Shown here one piece after another: positions 27,515 through 36,226 of a stretch of DNA of 63,611 nt (positions are counted from its first letter, which is position 1; every line of letters begins with the position of its first letter). Origin of the DNA: Alphaproteobacteria bacterium (GTDB lineage Bacteria > Pseudomonadota > Alphaproteobacteria > RF32 > CAG-239); the NCBI GenBank assembly GCA_017528205.1, contig JAFXPE010000041.1, positions 1 through 63,611 of the forward strand, read 5' to 3'. A program made the position numbers and the translations under genes. The notes under the pieces are model-generated. The model was not told the origin of the DNA, searched no databases, and saw only the letters and a program-made list of their open reading frames with translations.

Positions 27515-29425
27515 ATGAGTAATAAAGTTATCGGTATTGACTTGGGTACAACCAATTCTTGCTTTGCCATTATGGACGGCAAAGACGCTAAAGTGTTGGA
27601 AAATTCCGAAGGCGCAAGAACCACACCGTCTATGGTGGCGTTTACGGACACCGAGCGTTTGGTCGGATATCCGGCTAAGCGTCAGGCGGTTACCAACCCG
27701 GAAAATACCTTGTTCGCCATTAAGCGTTTAATCGGTCGTCGTTATGATTCGGCGGAAGTTGCTAAATTTAAAGAGCATTCTCCGTTCAAAATCGTTTCCG
27801 GCGATAACGGCGACGCGTGGGTTGAAGTTAAGGGACAGAAGTATGCTCCGTCGCAGATTTCTGCCATTGTACTGCAAAAAATTAAAGAATATGCCGAAAG
27901 CTATTTGGGCGAAACCATAGATAAAGCAGTTATTACAGTGCCGGCCTATTTTAACGATTCACAACGTCAGGCCACTAAAGATGCCGGAAAAATTGCCGGT
28001 TTGGAAGTTTTGCGTATTATCAATGAGCCGACTGCGGCTGCGTTGGCTTATGGTATGGATAAAAAAGCGTCCGGCACGATTGTGGTTTATGACTTGGGCG
28101 GTGGTACGTTCGATGTTTCTATTTTGGAAATCGGAGACGGCGTGTTTGAAGTTAAGGCCACCAATGGCGATACGTTCTTGGGTGGTGAAGATTTTGACCA
28201 ACGCATTGTGAACTATTTGGCCGATGAATTCCAAAAAGAACAAGGAATTGATTTGCGTTCGGACAGATTGGCGTTGCAACGTTTGAAAGAAGCGGCAGAA
28301 AAAGCCAAGATCGAGCTTTCGGCTACAACGCAAACCGATGTTAACTTGCCGTTTATTACGGCCGACAGCACCGGTGCTAAGCACTTGAATATTAAGTTGA
28401 CGCGCGCCAAGTTGGAATCTTTGGTTGAAGATTTAATTGATAAAACCGCGGAACCGTGCAAAAAGGCTTTGGCCGATGCCGGTTTGAAGGCAAGTGACAT
28501 CAGCGAAGTTATTTTGGTCGGCGGTATGACGCGTATGCCGAAAGTTCAGGAAAAAGTTAAGGAAATATTCGGTAAAGAACCGCATAAGGGTGTTAACCCT
28601 GATGAAGTTGTTGCTGTGGGTGCTGCCATTCAGGGCGGCGTTTTGATGGGCGATGTTAAGGACGTGTTGCTTTTGGATGTTACGCCGCTGTCGCTCGGTA
28701 TTGAAACTTTGGGCGGTGTGTTTACGCGCCTTATTGATCGCAATACCACCATTCCGACACGCAAGAGCCAAGTATTTTCAACTGCCGAAGACGGACAAAC
28801 CGCGGTGACGATTCGCGTATTCCAAGGTGAGCGTGAAATCGCCGCACACAACAAATTGCTCGGCCAATTCGATTTGGTGGGTATCCCGCCGGCACCGCGC
28901 GGTATGCCGCAAATTGAAGTTACGTTCGATATTGATGCTAACGGTATTGTTAATGTTTCGGCCAAAGATAAGGCCACAAACAAAGAACAAGCCATTCGTA
29001 TTCAGGCTTCGGGCGGTTTGAGCGATGAAGAAATCAACAAAATGGTGAAAGACGCTGAGGCCAACGCTGAGGCCGATAAGCAAAAGAAAGAGCTTGTCGA
29101 AGCCAAAAACCACGCCGAAGGTCTGGTTCACGAAGTTGAAAAGAACTTGAAAGAATACGGAGATAAAGTATCTTCTGCCGACAAAGATGCAATCACCAAA
29201 GCTGTTGAAGAAACCAAAGCGGCTATGGAAAAGGAAAATCTTGAAGATTTGAAGTCCAAGACCGATGCCTTGATGCAAGCTTCCATGAAGCTCGGTGAGG
29301 CTATGTATAAGTCACAACAGGCTCAGGGTGCGGCCGGTGCTCAGCAAGGAGCTGAAGCCGGTGCGGCGTCCGGAGAGGCGAAGGATGAGAATGTGGTTGA
29401 TGCTGATTTCGAAGAAGTAAAGTAA
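27515..29425 (+). CDS. dnaK: Hsp70 chaperone DnaK
   Basis: The 636-residue chaperone has phosphate loop 1 ([14 protein letters not shown]), phosphate loop 2 ([14 protein letters not shown]), the adenosine motif [10 protein letters not shown], the linker [19 protein letters not shown] and a C-terminal lid ending [11 protein letters not shown], which includes the EEVD-like acidic end. It refolds and protects proteins with J-protein and GrpE partners. AAGGAGG precedes the ATG, and an RpoH-type promoter lies 37 bases upstream. dnaJ does not follow; a repeat array does. Confidence 0.99.
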   Translation: MSNKVIGIDLGTTNSCFAIMDGKDAKVLENSEGARTTPSMVAFTDTERLVGYPAKRQAVTNPENTLFAIKRLIGRRYDSAEVAKFKEHSPFKIVSGDNGDAWVEVKGQKYAPSQISAIVLQKIKEYAESYLGETIDKAVITVPAYFNDSQRQATKDAGKIAGLEVLRIINEPTAAALAYGMDKKASGTIVVYDLGGGTFDVSILEIGDGVFEVKATNGDTFLGGEDFDQRIVNYLADEFQKEQGIDLRSDRLALQRLKEAAEKAKIELSATTQTDVNLPFITADSTGAKHLNIKLTRAKLESLVEDLIDKTAEPCKKALADAGLKASDISEVILVGGMTRMPKVQEKVKEIFGKEPHKGVNPDEVVAVGAAIQGGVLMGDVKDVLLLDVTPLSLGIETLGGVFTRLIDRNTTIPTRKSQVFSTAEDGQTAVTIRVFQGEREIAAHNKLLGQFDLVGIPPAPRGMPQIEVTFDIDANGIVNVSAKDKATNKEQAIRIQASGGLSDEEINKMVKDAEANAEADKQKKELVEAKNHAEGLVHEVEKNLKEYGDKVSSADKDAITKAVEETKAAMEKENLEDLKSKTDALMQASMKLGEAMYKSQQAQGAAGAQQGAEAGAASGEAKDENVVDADFEEVK

Positions 29426-29468
29426 TAAAAACTGCGTCTAACGGATAACTACTTGGGGGATTTTTCCT

Positions 29469-29773
29469 CGTGTACCTTTTGTTGTACACGTCGTCAAAAT
29501 CCCCCTTCGTATTTATCACGTTATCCGCGGTTTTTCGGTGGTGTGTACCATTTTCGTACACTGCACGAGAAACCTTTTTTCTATCTGACCAATTATCCGC
29601 GGTTTTTGTAGCTTATATACCTTTTATTGTACACGTCGTCAAAATCCCCCTTCGTATTTATCACGTTATCCGCGGTTTTTCGGTGGTGTGTACCATTTTC
29701 GTACACCGCGCGGGAAACCCTTTTTCTATCAGACTCATTCTACGGATTTTATGGAGTGTACCTTTCATACACT
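29469..29773 (+). repeat. Tandem hairpin repeat array downstream of dnaK
   Basis: A unit of about 115 bp starting at 29473 recurs at 29618 (period 145). Each unit holds GTGTAC-N7/8-GTACAC hairpins (stems 29469-29475/29484-29490, 29543-29548/29556-29561, 29688-29693/29701-29706; related AGTGTA/TACACT at 29755-29773). Blocks of AAAATCCCCCTTCGTATTTA and TTATCCGCGG are shared. The open frames across it are repeat-derived and not credible genes. The remainder of the gap 29426-29882 holds nothing else I can name. Confidence 0.75.
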
Positions 29774-29882
29774 GTGCCAACCCGCTTACTGCGTATCTGA
29801 CTCATTTTATGAAACAGGCTGGCGTTTATGTTTATTGAATTTGTGTGTTTTGCATATATATCTGCCCTGAAAAGGAGGGAAA

Positions 29883-30548
29883 ATGACACAAATTTGGAAA
29901 TATGATTATGCCAGTCGCTGCGATTGTTCAGATGATGACAATTGTGGTTGTACCTCGCCGGGAAATATGAGCAGAAGTTATGTCGCGGAAGATTTTGCAA
30001 CGGATACAGAATGTCTGCCGGGAGTAGGGAGTCAGGCGCTTAATTTTATTGCACCGGCGGTTTTGGCTGATAGTACCGTCAGCGAAAGTTTTAACTTTTT
30101 TGATTATATCTCCGATTGCTATGCTCTGTTGGTATTTTATTTGGCCGATTTTTCGGTGATTTGCCCGCAAGAAATTACCGCATTTAATCAGGCATACGCA
30201 CAAATATCAGGTCGCGGAGTCAAATTGGTGGCTGTGAGCGTTGATTCTGTGGCGGCACATTCGGCTTGGCGGAAGTTAGCAATCAGCGACGGTGGTATCG
30301 GGCAGGTGAATTTTCCGCTGATTTCCGACATCAATAAGAAAATTTGCTCGGGATACGGTGTTTTGCGAGCCGATGGTATGGCACAACGAGCCACTTTTTT
30401 GATAGATAAAAACTTTACCGTGCGTTATCAGGCGGTGTATGACAAGGAAATTGAGCGCAATATCGATGAAACATTGAGAGTTACGGATAGACTTATTGCG
30501 CTCGATGAGGCGAAGTGTCGCGGTTTGGAATGTTTAAGGCGAGTTTAG
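29883..30548 (+). CDS. AhpC/TSA-family peroxiredoxin with a cysteine-rich N-terminal extension
   Basis: The 221-residue protein has the thioredoxin-fold peroxiredoxin core (about 45-190). The peroxidatic Cys94 sits in DFSVICPQEITAF (usual form PxDFTFVCPTE), followed by LVAVSVDS, FPLISDINKKICSGYGV and RATFLIDK. The usual resolving-Cys motif VCP near the C terminus is not clear; CRGLEC at the end may replace it. The N terminus adds CDC and CGC patterns (residues 13-23) not found in ordinary AhpC. It reduces peroxides in the cytoplasm. AAGGAGG precedes the ATG, and a terminator follows. Confidence 0.88.
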   Translation: MTQIWKYDYASRCDCSDDDNCGCTSPGNMSRSYVAEDFATDTECLPGVGSQALNFIAPAVLADSTVSESFNFFDYISDCYALLVFYLADFSVICPQEITAFNQAYAQISGRGVKLVAVSVDSVAAHSAWRKLAISDGGIGQVNFPLISDINKKICSGYGVLRADGMAQRATFLIDKNFTVRYQAVYDKEIERNIDETLRVTDRLIALDEAKCRGLECLRRV

Positions 30549-30580
30549 AACGGTAAATTATAAAAGGCTTGAAAAAATTT

Positions 30581-30612
30581 GGCGGCAGTTGGTTATCTGT
30601 CGCTTTTTTTTT
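30581..30612 (+). terminator. Terminator of the peroxiredoxin gene
   Basis: GCGGCAG (30582-30588) pairs with CTGTCGC (30597-30603, one wobble) and is followed by a run of nine T. Confidence 0.85.
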
Positions 30613-30655
30613 ACAAAATTGTAACAAAAAATTCACATAAAATTGCTAAAAATTG

Positions 30656-30664
30656 TGCTATAAT
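30656..30664 (+). promoter_or_regulatory. Extended -10 promoter of the second cysteine-rich gene
   Basis: TGC followed by a perfect TATAAT (30659-30664) forms an extended -10. No good -35 lies at the right distance. The AGGAGG ribosome site at 30686-30691 sits 5 bases before the ATG. Confidence 0.5.
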
Positions 30665-30696
30665 AACTGTGGATGTATTTAAATTAGGAGGTTACT

Positions 30697-33471
30697 ATGT
30701 GTAAAGGATCTAAATTGCCCGGCATCAAAGATATGTTGATAAGGGGCGTATTCCTTGTAGCCATAGTCTGTATGCAGGGCATAACACGAGCTGAGGCATC
30801 AATCTGTTTTTTGCCGTCCGGTGAGTGTGATCATAAAATAACTCTTCAGTCAGAAAGTTGTAAAAGCTGGACTTCTACGGAAAGAGAACAAGTATGCAGT
30901 GCTAAAAACGGCTATGTGAAAGCTGCCGAAGTTGCGGCAAAGGAAAGTTCGGGATATTCCTGTTCATCGGCCATATCCTTGGGAGATACTTGCTGTCCGG
31001 GCTGGTATTATTGCACGGAAGTAAATTGTCAGGATAAGGGCTTTAAGCTGAAAGAACAGTTGGACCCGCGCTATTATGTGTGCTCGCCATGCACACAGGG
31101 CGGTATAACATTCTACAAGTGCGAAGATAAGCCGTGTAATTACGATTCGAATAATCCGACAGCATCCACATTGGATGATGTTTGTACGAATACTAACGGT
31201 AAATATTGTGTAGACAGTGTAAATACCAACAAATGCGATAACGGCTATGTATGGAAGGCAGACAGCAGTCGAAAAGCCGGCACAAGAAGTTGCGGTAAGT
31301 GCGTTAAGACGGATAATCCGCCGTCACCGCCACCATGCACCGGTGAAGACTGCGTACAATGCAAAAACAATACCTATTATTGGAAAGAAACATTGCCGAG
31401 CGGTTGTGTGACCTGTGTGGTCGCGGGTGATGTTACGGGCAGAGAATATTATTGCTGTCACGATATAACCGAATATCCGGTAGCAAACTGCCGAGATGAT
31501 GATAATGCCTGCTATACCTGCGAAGGACCGGTAGAAGCAAGAGGATATGAATATTATAATGAAACCGGAACGGTAAATTGTTATAAGCAGGTCGATAAAA
31601 AGTGCGGCAATGCAAACCAATATATTGATAGAAAGTTAGACGGTTGTTATTGTCGAAATTATGACTATTACCTGAATGCGAATCCGACGACCTTACACTT
31701 TTCGGCGGCCGGCGGTACTGCTACGGTGAATGTCGTTTCGACCATAGCGTCACATATGTCGACCGATAATTATCCGTATGTTACTCAAACGGGAAAGATC
31801 GGCTTATGTACGGTAACGGATAACGGTAGGGGCACGGTAACGGTAAATTGCGGTTTTAATACAAGCACATCGGCGAAGTCGACGAGCTTCAATATTACGC
31901 AGACCCCAAAGAAGGTGACCAATGAACATAAAGTGTTGCGTGAAATCATAACGATTTCGATTAACGGAGATACTTGCTATCAATATCAATTCAGCCAAAC
32001 ATGTTCGAAATCGGGCTGGCGTACGGTATGGCGGCGCAAGTCTGAATCCGGACAAGCTGATTGCTATGAGTGCTTGGACGATAACTGCCCGAGCGGTTAT
32101 ACCAAGGGATCAACACCGAATCCGGCTGAGGGTTTTCTGACCAAGACGACAGATTACGGTAGCAACTGCTACAAGGCAAAAACTTGTGCAGACGGTTCTA
32201 CAACCACCAACAGAAGAAGCAACGGCGAATGCTATAATTGTACGAAGCACGGTTATGCCGGCCAGGCTCAATGCTGGCTTTGTACGCATATGGATACGAC
32301 CTGCGATGCGGCAAAAGGTTGGGTATGGAGCGAAAGTTCATGTAGCTGTGTGCCGGTAGGTTGTACAACAGGCGATGTTAGTAAGCAAAAGGTTGAAGAT
32401 TGCGGCACGAGCGGTTCTAATGGTTGGAAATATTCGTACAGCGGAATGTCGGGCGGCAAAAAGTGCGGTATTTGCGAAAAGAAACCATGCTCCGGCAACA
32501 GTACAACAGATTTGAGTAAGACGAATTCAAATTACAGTTGTACAAATTGTTGGTACGGTGATACGCAGAGATTTACCTGTACCTGTAATTTGACCGATAC
32601 ATTGTGCGGAGCGGGTAAAAAAGCGGATATGTCAACATGTACATGCAAGACCTGCGAAGACAATTGTTCGAAGCACGGCTGGACGTCAAATACCGGTGAT
32701 TGCTCTTATGGAAGCACGACGCAAAGTTCAATTTGTAACATTCAATGCTACTCTTGTAATGCGTGTACGGACAGTTGCTCGAATCACACCGGTTGGTTAT
32801 CCACTTGCTCTCCGGGTTGTAGCGGAAATTATAAAATAACCTGTACAAATCAGACTGATAACTGCGGAGGCAGATGCTATACCAGCAACTCAACGTATTG
32901 TGATTACGGTTGCTCCGGTGGAGATTGTAAGCCTTGTTCGAATACCTGTCCGGTATCGGGCGAGAAGAAGAGCACCAGTGAGCTTTCCTGCTCGTGCGGT
33001 ACCACAACCGGAACTTCGACGCAATGCGGCACAACCTGCTACAAGTGTAAGCCGAATGATACTTGTGCAAATCACGGTTGGAGCAGCTATTCTTCAAGCT
33101 GTACCTATGGTTATTACACAAGGACCGATAATTGCGGACACACTTGCTACGAATGCAAGCCTTGTACGCCGGGTGACGGCTGGTGGGGCTCCGTATGCTG
33201 CAGCGATAGTGATTGCAAGGTAAGTTCAGAGTTTCCGCTTTATTGTTTCGACGGCAGATGCTATGAATGCGGTAGCTATCAAGATGACTGTAACGTAAAC
33301 AGTCGTTTCTATAGCAAATACGGTTCTTCTGCTACAGGGTGCTATTTAGGAAACCACAACGGTCCGGGGGGAAGTTATCAATTTGATGATTATAAAACCT
33401 CTGTAGATGATTTAAAGACAGCTTATTCACATAGAATAAATTGTCGAAGCGGAGAATGTACAGGTTATTAG
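30697..33471 (+). CDS. Giant secreted cysteine-rich protein
   Basis: The 924-residue protein is complete: strong AGGAGG site, then a signal peptide (about residues 1-33, hydrophobic IRGVFLVAIVCMQGITRAEA). By eye it has about 100 Cys, many in CxxC, CxC and CC patterns spread evenly to the C terminus, with Gly, Ser, Thr, Asn and Tyr. A Cys-poor stretch (about residues 325-405, bases 31665-31910: ANPTTLHFSAAGGTATVNV to FNITQTPKK) resembles a BACON/Ig-like carbohydrate-binding domain. The repeated short C-x-C loops recall eukaryotic cysteine-rich surface coats. A role as adhesin or protective coat in the gut is inference. It shares style and terminator with the gene at 2-3763. Confidence 0.88.
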   Translation: MCKGSKLPGIKDMLIRGVFLVAIVCMQGITRAEASICFLPSGECDHKITLQSESCKSWTSTEREQVCSAKNGYVKAAEVAAKESSGYSCSSAISLGDTCCPGWYYCTEVNCQDKGFKLKEQLDPRYYVCSPCTQGGITFYKCEDKPCNYDSNNPTASTLDDVCTNTNGKYCVDSVNTNKCDNGYVWKADSSRKAGTRSCGKCVKTDNPPSPPPCTGEDCVQCKNNTYYWKETLPSGCVTCVVAGDVTGREYYCCHDITEYPVANCRDDDNACYTCEGPVEARGYEYYNETGTVNCYKQVDKKCGNANQYIDRKLDGCYCRNYDYYLNANPTTLHFSAAGGTATVNVVSTIASHMSTDNYPYVTQTGKIGLCTVTDNGRGTVTVNCGFNTSTSAKSTSFNITQTPKKVTNEHKVLREIITISINGDTCYQYQFSQTCSKSGWRTVWRRKSESGQADCYECLDDNCPSGYTKGSTPNPAEGFLTKTTDYGSNCYKAKTCADGSTTTNRRSNGECYNCTKHGYAGQAQCWLCTHMDTTCDAAKGWVWSESSCSCVPVGCTTGDVSKQKVEDCGTSGSNGWKYSYSGMSGGKKCGICEKKPCSGNSTTDLSKTNSNYSCTNCWYGDTQRFTCTCNLTDTLCGAGKKADMSTCTCKTCEDNCSKHGWTSNTGDCSYGSTTQSSICNIQCYSCNACTDSCSNHTGWLSTCSPGCSGNYKITCTNQTDNCGGRCYTSNSTYCDYGCSGGDCKPCSNTCPVSGEKKSTSELSCSCGTTTGTSTQCGTTCYKCKPNDTCANHGWSSYSSSCTYGYYTRTDNCGHTCYECKPCTPGDGWWGSVCCSDSDCKVSSEFPLYCFDGRCYECGSYQDDCNVNSRFYSKYGSSATGCYLGNHNGPGGSYQFDDYKTSVDDLKTAYSHRINCRSGECTGY

Positions 33472-33489
33472 ACAATAATGTATAAAAAC

Positions 33490-33521
33490 AAAAAAGGGCG
33501 GTGGAATTATCCGCCCTTTTG
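33490..33521 (+). terminator. Terminator of the second cysteine-rich gene
   Basis: GGGCGG (33496-33501) pairs with CCGCCC (33511-33516), then TTTTG. It is nearly identical to the terminator at 3793-3826. Confidence 0.85.
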
Positions 33522-33550
33522 TGTTGAACAAACAGATAAAATATCGGCAA

Positions 33551-33598
33551 TAAAAAAAAGCTCTTTGAGCAAACCCGTAAGGGAATGTCAAAGAGCTT
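33551..33598 (-). terminator. Terminator of the Bacteroidota-like gene
   Basis: An 11-bp stem, AAGCTCTTTGA (33558-33568) with TCAAAGAGCTT (33588-33598) and an inner CCC-GTAA-GGG, is followed by a T-run on the minus strand. Confidence 0.85.
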
Positions 33599-33632
33599 CT
33601 TTAGAGATTTGAAGTGTAATATACAATGCTTC

Positions 33633-34274
33633 TTAGAAGCCGGAGATGAGATCCTCAGCGGTCTCGAATCTCTGCTTTGAAGCGTTATATACTACATTCT
33701 GATTTACTTTCTGGTTTGCATTGCTAGCTGTGCGGGTAGTTGTACGTGCCGGAGCAGTTGCGGTGCGAGTAGATGTACGAGTAGCTGGAGCTGTTGTAGT
33801 GTTGGTCTTGTTCTTCTTCAAGCTCTTACCAAAGTTAATCACTCTGGCTACTGCCATCAGAGGGTCACCACCAACTGCAACGTTACCGATAGTACCACCT
33901 ACGTATACGCCACTACCCATGGTTGCGAGCATATTCTCCTCGGTCACCGGGGTAACGCCATAACCACCGTAAACGCCACCTGCGTACACACCACCGTAGA
34001 CGCCGTACTGCGCCAACATCTGCTGGTACACCATACGGTTACCTGTTCTTGCATATTCCTCCTCTGCTGCACGCTGACCGTAGTACATAATCTGCTCCTG
34101 CAAATTGCCCTTGCCGATCATATTACCAAACGGCAGCTGAGAGCGCATAACTTTCTGTGAAGTCATGCCATCGTAAGAGATATACACACAGTCATAACCT
34201 GCGGCAACAACCATCTGAGCCTTAACTGTAACAACTGCGAATACCATCATGAGCATAAGCATCATTTTCTTCAT
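33633..34274 (-). CDS. Secreted protein of probable Bacteroidota origin, unknown function
   Basis: The 213-residue protein has a Met-rich signal peptide ending in VKAQ (MKKMMLMLMMVFAVVTVKAQ), a style typical of Bacteroidota. The mature part has YDCVYISYDGMTSQKVMRS, a Gly/Tyr-rich stretch (GVYGGVYAGGVYGGYG) and a Thr/Arg-rich, probably disordered tail. Codon use (Gln as CAG, Leu as CTC/CTG, Ile as ATC) differs from neighbours that favour TTG, ATT and CAA. The ATG at 34274 has no Shine-Dalgarno site, which is normal in Bacteroidota. No function is recognised. Transfer or assembly chimerism are both possible. Confidence 0.7.
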   Translation of the reverse strand: MKKMMLMLMMVFAVVTVKAQMVVAAGYDCVYISYDGMTSQKVMRSQLPFGNMIGKGNLQEQIMYYGQRAAEEEYARTGNRMVYQQMLAQYGVYGGVYAGGVYGGYGVTPVTEENMLATMGSGVYVGGTIGNVAVGGDPLMAVARVINFGKSLKKNKTNTTTAPATRTSTRTATAPARTTTRTASNANQKVNQNVVYNASKQRFETAEDLISGF

Positions 34275-34334
34275 ACTCTTTATTAGACCTTTAATTTTAT
34301 GCTTATTGTTCAAGATTCTTTTTGTTGTTTTATT

Positions 34335-34342
34335 CAAATTTA
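34335..34342 (-). promoter_or_regulatory. Possible Bacteroidota-type -7 box
   Basis: On the minus strand this reads TAAATTTG, an exact match to TAnnTTTG, about 60 bases before the ATG at 34274. The matching -33 TTTG is not clear (TTAA at 21 bases). Confidence 0.35.
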
Positions 34343-34439
34343 TATGCTCCGCTCTCTTTAATATTAACCGAAAAATTCAACCAAAGTTAACTCCCTTTGT
34401 GACCCCATACTGTTTTGCTCATGATAAATGGATCTAAAT

Positions 34440-34782
34440 GAATACTAACCGTCAATAAAAAATCAATTGGTATAAAAATGAACTACGCAACAAGAACCTT
34501 AAAGCAAAAAAACATTACTTTCGCCGGCCTTATTTAAATTGTTTGACTTCTTTTGAAAAATTGATTAACCCGGGGCTCACACATAAACAGAAACTATAAA
34601 AAAATAGACATCTGACCGTAAAAACGTTATGCAAGATGGGCATGTTTTCCAAAAGAAGCAAAATAATACATATTTACATTCTTAAAACATAATCCCTAGG
34701 TTAATCAATTATATGTTAACCTATTTTTCGGGAAAATTCAATCAAAAAATGAATAAATTTGTCAAAAAAGAATTTTTTGTCC
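34440..34782. other. AT-rich gene-free stretch with a 12-bp inverted repeat
   Basis: No ORF of substance. AATTGATTAACC (34559-34570) and GGTTAATCAATT (34699-34710) form an inverted pair 128 bp apart, each extended by a partly matching CCnnGGG/CCCnnGG. They may mark the end of a foreign segment or form a long hairpin. The rest shows nothing I can name. Confidence 0.55.
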
Positions 34783-35346
34783 TTATTTGACTTGCGCCAG
34801 AGCCTCGGCAATTTCGCGCGACATCTGACGCACCGCCGCGGTTTCGGCTTGTACCAAATCGGCAACGCTGTCTCCGGTGGCAGTCGCGGTGTAAACGCCT
34901 TGTTTGCGCTGAATAACGTGGCCGCTTTTATCTTTGATGCTCCACCAAGCGGAAAGGATAACCTTGTCGCCAAGATAGGCCTGCATACGGTTAATTTCAA
35001 TGTTTACGCTGTATTGTGCCGAAGCGGAACCGAATGTGGTGCGTTCAACATAAGATTGCGGCAAATAAGCCATTAAGTTATCGGTAACGGCCGATTGCAG
35101 AATGTCCGGCAAAACCTCTGCCCAGCGGTGAAACTCCAAGATTTTTACCTCAGACGAGTCCTTATCGTAGACCACCATCTGCGCTTTATCTAATAAATCC
35201 GGCACTTTTACCGGCATAACCGCTAAGTTGAGCGTTTTTTCGGAAACAACTTCCGAGCCACCGCCGTTCATTACATAAAATTGCGATTGCGGTGAACGAC
35301 AGGCGCTTAAAAGTAAAAACAAAGCAAACAATACTATCTTTTTCAT
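34783..35346 (-). CDS. PqiC-like ABC-transporter auxiliary lipoprotein
   Basis: The 187-residue lipoprotein has a signal peptide ending in the lipobox LLLSAC (Cys16). The mature start SPQSQFYVMN resembles the ABC_trans_aux/PqiC family (Pfam PF03886), followed by LNLAVMPVKVPDLLDKAQMVVYD and FHRWAEVLPDILQSAVTDNL. PqiC-like lipoproteins anchor MCE lipid transporters to the outer membrane. It is the last gene of the mlaEFD run, starting one base after mlaD. Confidence 0.88.
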   Translation of the reverse strand: MKKIVLFALFLLLSACRSPQSQFYVMNGGGSEVVSEKTLNLAVMPVKVPDLLDKAQMVVYDKDSSEVKILEFHRWAEVLPDILQSAVTDNLMAYLPQSYVERTTFGSASAQYSVNIEINRMQAYLGDKVILSAWWSIKDKSGHVIQRKQGVYTATATGDSVADLVQAETAAVRQMSREIAEALAQVK

Positions 35347-35347
35347 T

Positions 35348-36226
35348 TTATTTTCCCTTTCCTTGAATAATCGCTTCCGGATGACGCTCCAGATAATCGC
35401 TTAAATTTTTAATCGAACGGCTGGCTTTAACAAATTCATCAAGTGCTTTATTAACATTTTCCATAGTCTTGTCAAACTCGCTGTTTTTCCCGTTTAGCGC
35501 TTTATCAATTTTGGCCGAGATATTGTTCATACTCTGCAAAATGGCCGGCAAGCTCTTGTTTAGGCTTTCTGTCAGTTGTTTAATGCTCTTTACCGTATCC
35601 GGTGCTTCTTCGCTTAGGGAGGTTGTGATATCGGTAATATTGTCCAAGATAACCGGAATATTTTCATCAATATTATCAATCAAATTACCGATACGCACTA
35701 TAGTATCTTGCAGCGGGATTTCCTCCAAATCTTTGGAAATTTGCGCAAACGGCGAATAGATGGTCGGAATTTCCCAATATTTGCCGGTACCGCGTAACTC
35801 GGCCGGTGTTTTCGGCTCCATCACCAGTTCAATCATTAACTGTCCGGTTAAATAATTTGCCGAAATAAGCCGCGCCCGCAAACCTTTGGCAATTAAGTTA
35901 TCCAACATTTGTTTATCGTTAAGGTCGGCACTATCTTTTATATCCATGCTATTTTCAAGATCAAATAACACGAAAACTGGTGATTTAAATGTACCTTTCG
36001 TCAAATTCGCCCTCAAGCTGATACTTTCCACTTTTCCTACTTCAACACCCTTGAAAACTACCGCTGAACCCGCACTCAAGCCCTGAATGGATTCCTCAAA
36101 GTACATTACCACTAAATCATCTTGGTTAGTGGTAAATTTTTGTTTGATAAAGAAACAGATAATGCCGGCAAAACACAAAATACCGACCAATACAAATAAA
36201 CCGGTCAATCTATAGGTTTTATTCAT
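35348..36226 (-). CDS. mlaD: MCE-domain lipid-transport protein MlaD-like
   Basis: The 292-residue protein has one N-terminal membrane helix (LTGLFVLVGILCFAGIICFFI, positions 8-28) and one MCE domain (about 38-125, with GLSAGSAVVFKGVEVGKV and LRARLISANYLTGQLMIEL). A long helical C-terminal extension (about 165-292) is made of heptad-like segments. E. coli MlaD is about 183 residues; the extra helical part could form a tube or needle across the periplasm. MCE hexamers ferry phospholipids between membranes. It overlaps mlaF by 4 bases. Confidence 0.92.
   Translation of the reverse strand: MNKTYRLTGLFVLVGILCFAGIICFFIKQKFTTNQDDLVVMYFEESIQGLSAGSAVVFKGVEVGKVESISLRANLTKGTFKSPVFVLFDLENSMDIKDSADLNDKQMLDNLIAKGLRARLISANYLTGQLMIELVMEPKTPAELRGTGKYWEIPTIYSPFAQISKDLEEIPLQDTIVRIGNLIDNIDENIPVILDNITDITTSLSEEAPDTVKSIKQLTESLNKSLPAILQSMNNISAKIDKALNGKNSEFDKTMENVNKALDEFVKASRSIKNLSDYLERHPEAIIQGKGK

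Noticed and set aside
28778..29278. 166-residue minus-strand ORF in dnaK
   Set aside because: Opposite strand to the DnaK C-terminal domain, no sign of coding.
29470..29838. 122-residue plus-strand ORF after dnaK
   Set aside because: It spans the repeat array, has duplicated translated segments only because the DNA repeats, and has no ribosome site.
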